A stretch of 64,000 nt of DNA from NCBI GenBank assembly GCA_044221335.1, contig JBGAPI010000026.1:6770-70769 (forward strand), given 5' to 3'. The DNA comes from JBGAPI01 sp044221335. Its GTDB lineage: Bacteria; Pseudomonadota; Gammaproteobacteria; Xanthomonadales; Ahniellaceae. Positions 61,887 to 64,000 of this stretch are shown here, piece after piece. Below the pieces are notes generated by a model. That model saw only the letters and a program-made list of their open reading frames with translations, ran no database searches and was not told where the DNA came from. The translations under genes and the position numbers were made by a program. Each line of letters opens with the position of its first letter. Position 1 is the stretch's first letter.

Positions 61887-63935
61887 ATGCGCAAACCGCG
61901 CACGCCCGCGGCCACCGGCCCGGACAGCTCGATCGATTCCTCCCCGGCCGCCGAAACGGCCGAGCACCCCGCACCCCGCAGTCGCCGCAGTTCCGCTGCC
62001 GCTGCAGCGGCCGCCGACGCGACCGAGCGCCCGGCCGGCCCGACGGACAGCCCGGCGCCGCCGGCACGCCGCGAAGCACCCGCCAGCGAGGCGCCACGCG
62101 CCGCCGAGGCCGCAGCCCATGCCGAGCCCGCCGCGCGGCGCGAGGCAGTGCGCGACGAAGCGCCCCGCCATGAAGCCCCCCGCCTGGATGCGCCCCGCGC
62201 CGAGCCGGCGGAACGCCACGACTCCGCGCCACGCAGCGACGCCCCGCGCAACGACCCCCCGCGCAATGACGCCCCGCGCGACAGCGCTCCCGCGCCCTCG
62301 AGCGATGCCGGCAACTCCGGCAATGGCGGCGGCGGCAGCGGCGGACAGGAACATGGCGGCTCCGGCGGCCAGCCCCCGGCCCAGCACGGCGGTGGCCAGC
62401 ACCACCCGCAACATCAAGGCGGCCAGGGCGGCCAGGGCGGCCAGGGCAATCAAGGCGGCCAGGGCGGCGAGTCCGGCGGACAGCAGCGCGATCGCTTCCG
62501 CGACCGCCGCAACCGTCATCGCGACCGCCATCGCGACCGCGACCGCTTCGGCGACCGCGGCGAGCGCTTCCCCGACTACGACAACGACAGCCAGCCCGGC
62601 CAGCAGGATCAGCAGTCCAACGTGCTGCGTGATGGCCGGCCGATGCCGGTGATCCCGCCCGGCTGCCCGACCTCGCTGACCCAGCTGAAGCGGATGCCGG
62701 CCTTCGCGCTGGTCGAGCTGGCCGAGGCGCTGGGCATCCAGGAAGGCGTCGCCCGTGCGCGCAAGCAGGACGTCATCTTCAACATCCTGAAGGTGCTGAC
62801 CCGCACCGCGGAAGGCGTCGACGGCGAGGGCGTGCTGGAGATCCTGCCGGACGGCTTCGGCTTCCTGCGCGCCGCCGAAGAGTCCTACCTCGCGGGCCCG
62901 GACGACGTCTACGTCTCGCCGAGCCAGATCCGCCGCTTCAACCTGCGGACCGGCGACTACATCGCCGGCAAGATCCGCTCGCCGAAGGACGGCGAGCGCT
63001 ACGTCGCGCTGTTCAAGGTCGACACCATCAACGACGAGCCGCCCGAGGCGTCGAAGAACAAGGTGCTGTTCGAGAACCTGACGGCCCTGTTCCCGCGCGA
63101 GGCCTTTCACCTGGAGCGCGGCAACGGCTCCTCGGAAGACATCACCGGCCGCATCATGGACCTGGTGTCGCCGGTCGGCAAAGGCCAGCGCGGCCTGATC
63201 GTCTCGCCGCCGAAGGCCGGCAAGACCGTGATGCTGCAGAACGTCGCGCAGGCGATCGTGCACAACCACCCGGAAGTGCACCTGATCATCCTGCTGATCG
63301 ACGAACGTCCCGAGGAAGTCACCGAGATGCAGCGCTCGGTGCGCGCTGAGGTGATCTCGTCCACCTTCGACGAGCCCGCCGTGCGCCACGTGCAGGTCGC
63401 CGAGATGGTGATCGAGCGCGCCAAGCGCCTGGTCGAACACAAGCGCGACGTCGTGATCCTGCTCGACTCGATCACCCGCCTCGCCCGCGCCTACAACACC
63501 GTGGTGCCGGCGTCCGGCAAGGTGCTGACCGGCGGTGTCGATGCCAACGCGCTGCAGCGCCCGAAGCGCTTCTTCGGCGCGGCGCGCAAGGCCGAGGAGG
63601 GCGGCTCGCTGACCATCCTTGCCACCGCGCTGATCGAAACCGGCTCGAAGATGGACGAGGTGATCTACGAGGAGTTCAAGGGCACCGGCAACATGGAAGT
63701 GCACCTCGACCGCCGGATCACCGAGAAGCGTGTCTACCCGGCGATCCACATCAACCGCTCCGGCACCCGTCGCGAGGAGCTGCTGATCGACCCGGACCAC
63801 CTGCAGAAGATCTGGATCCTGCGCAAGCTGCTGCACCCGATGGACGAGCTCGCAGCGATGGAGTTCCTTCTCGACAAGATGAAGAACACGAAGACCAACG
63901 ACGAGTTCTTCGGCTTCATGAAGCGCGGCGGCTAG
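61887..63935 (+). CDS. rho: Transcription termination factor Rho with long disordered N-terminal extension
   Basis: A hexameric RNA translocase that ends transcription. The conserved part (about residues 265-682) has the RNA-binding domain (VLEILPDGFGFLRAAEESYLAGPDDVYVSPSQIRRF), Walker A SPPKAGKTVML, Walker B VVILLDSITRLARAYN and the Q and R loops. The C-terminus ends FFGFMKRGG as usual. The first 250 or so residues are low complexity: Ala/Pro/Arg/Asp-rich, then Gly-Gln repeats (GGQGGQGGQGNQGGQGG) and an RDRHRDRDR run. E. coli Rho has 419 residues in all. The ATG at 61887 is the first one; a TTG five codons upstream is possible. Confidence 0.95.
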   Translation: MRKPRTPAATGPDSSIDSSPAAETAEHPAPRSRRSSAAAAAAADATERPAGPTDSPAPPARREAPASEAPRAAEAAAHAEPAARREAVRDEAPRHEAPRLDAPRAEPAERHDSAPRSDAPRNDPPRNDAPRDSAPAPSSDAGNSGNGGGGSGGQEHGGSGGQPPAQHGGGQHHPQHQGGQGGQGGQGNQGGQGGESGGQQRDRFRDRRNRHRDRHRDRDRFGDRGERFPDYDNDSQPGQQDQQSNVLRDGRPMPVIPPGCPTSLTQLKRMPAFALVELAEALGIQEGVARARKQDVIFNILKVLTRTAEGVDGEGVLEILPDGFGFLRAAEESYLAGPDDVYVSPSQIRRFNLRTGDYIAGKIRSPKDGERYVALFKVDTINDEPPEASKNKVLFENLTALFPREAFHLERGNGSSEDITGRIMDLVSPVGKGQRGLIVSPPKAGKTVMLQNVAQAIVHNHPEVHLIILLIDERPEEVTEMQRSVRAEVISSTFDEPAVRHVQVAEMVIERAKRLVEHKRDVVILLDSITRLARAYNTVVPASGKVLTGGVDANALQRPKRFFGAARKAEEGGSLTILATALIETGSKMDEVIYEEFKGTGNMEVHLDRRITEKRVYPAIHINRSGTRREELLIDPDHLQKIWILRKLLHPMDELAAMEFLLDKMKNTKTNDEFFGFMKRGG

Positions 63936-63937
63936 GG

Positions 63938-63961
63938 CAGCGGCCTGCGGTCGCTGCCCCC
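63938..63961 (+). terminator. Hairpin after rho
   Basis: GGGCAGCG-GCCTGCGGT-CGCTGCCC forms an 8-bp stem a few bases after the rho stop, without a T-tract. A second structure begins at about 63979 (AAAACGGCGAGCGCAAGCTC) and looks like the left half of a bidirectional A/T-flanked terminator that is cut by the window end. Confidence 0.6.
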
Positions 63962-64000
63962 ATCGACGGTCGGTGAAATGAAAACGGCGAGCGCAAGCTC

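Overview
The window is GC-rich chromosomal DNA, tightly packed with genes, from what looks like a gammaproteobacterium of the Xanthomonadales (Lysobacterales). Three things support this: the run DUF2066 gene, CDP-alcohol phosphatidyltransferase, AI-2E family permease and hda; the rhlB-trxA-rho neighbourhood; and a dispersed palindromic repeat flora typical of that order. The assignment is inferred from gene order and protein character, not from a database search. No prophage, integrase, transposase, CRISPR array, tRNA or rRNA was seen, so most of the window reads as stable core genome with a few accessory patches.

Layout. 1-951 is the 3' part of purD. 1006-4759 is a minus-strand operon (DUF2066 protein, pgsA-like enzyme, AI-2E permease, hda) with stop/start overlaps. 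4879-8689 holds a DUF3011 protein, a small glutaredoxin-like protein, serine dehydratase (sdaA), a lipoprotein and a small secreted protein with a possible Sm/Hfq-like core. 8788-14249 is a sulfate uptake operon (porin, sbp, cysT, cysW, cysA). 14446-15360 is an M23 peptidase. 15634-20780 is an accessory island of four modification enzymes: a TPR aspartyl-hydroxylase-like protein, a methyltransferase, a 2OG-Fe(II) oxygenase and a TPR sulfotransferase.

20903-35119 carries pbpC, a large periplasmic-sensor diguanylate cyclase, a PLP decarboxylase, two small coupled unknown genes, an SGNH hydrolase, an SDR enzyme with a DPP-IV-like peptidase, and scoA/scoB. 35264-44075 is the complete recC-recB-recD operon, each gene overlapping the next by four bases. 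44164-51630 has a repeat-rich secreted propeller protein, a PhzF protein, metK with its terminator, an orphan ORF and a VOC protein. 51683-54155 is a tandem array of three paralogous glycosyltransferase-like genes, each 265 codons. 54277-58710 is gspC-gspD-gspE of a type II secretion system, with a single-base frame break in gspD and a GspE lacking all four zinc-site cysteines. 59096-63935 is rhlB diverging from trxA and rho; Rho has a disordered N-terminal extension of about 250 residues and RhlB a disordered RG-rich tail.

The most interesting candidates are the 15.6-20.8 kb modification-enzyme cluster (possible peptide or protein tailoring), the secreted Sm-like protein, the GspE zinc-site loss, the equal-length glycosyltransferase triplet, and the Rho/RhlB disordered regions. 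Several families of dispersed palindromes fill the intergenic gaps.
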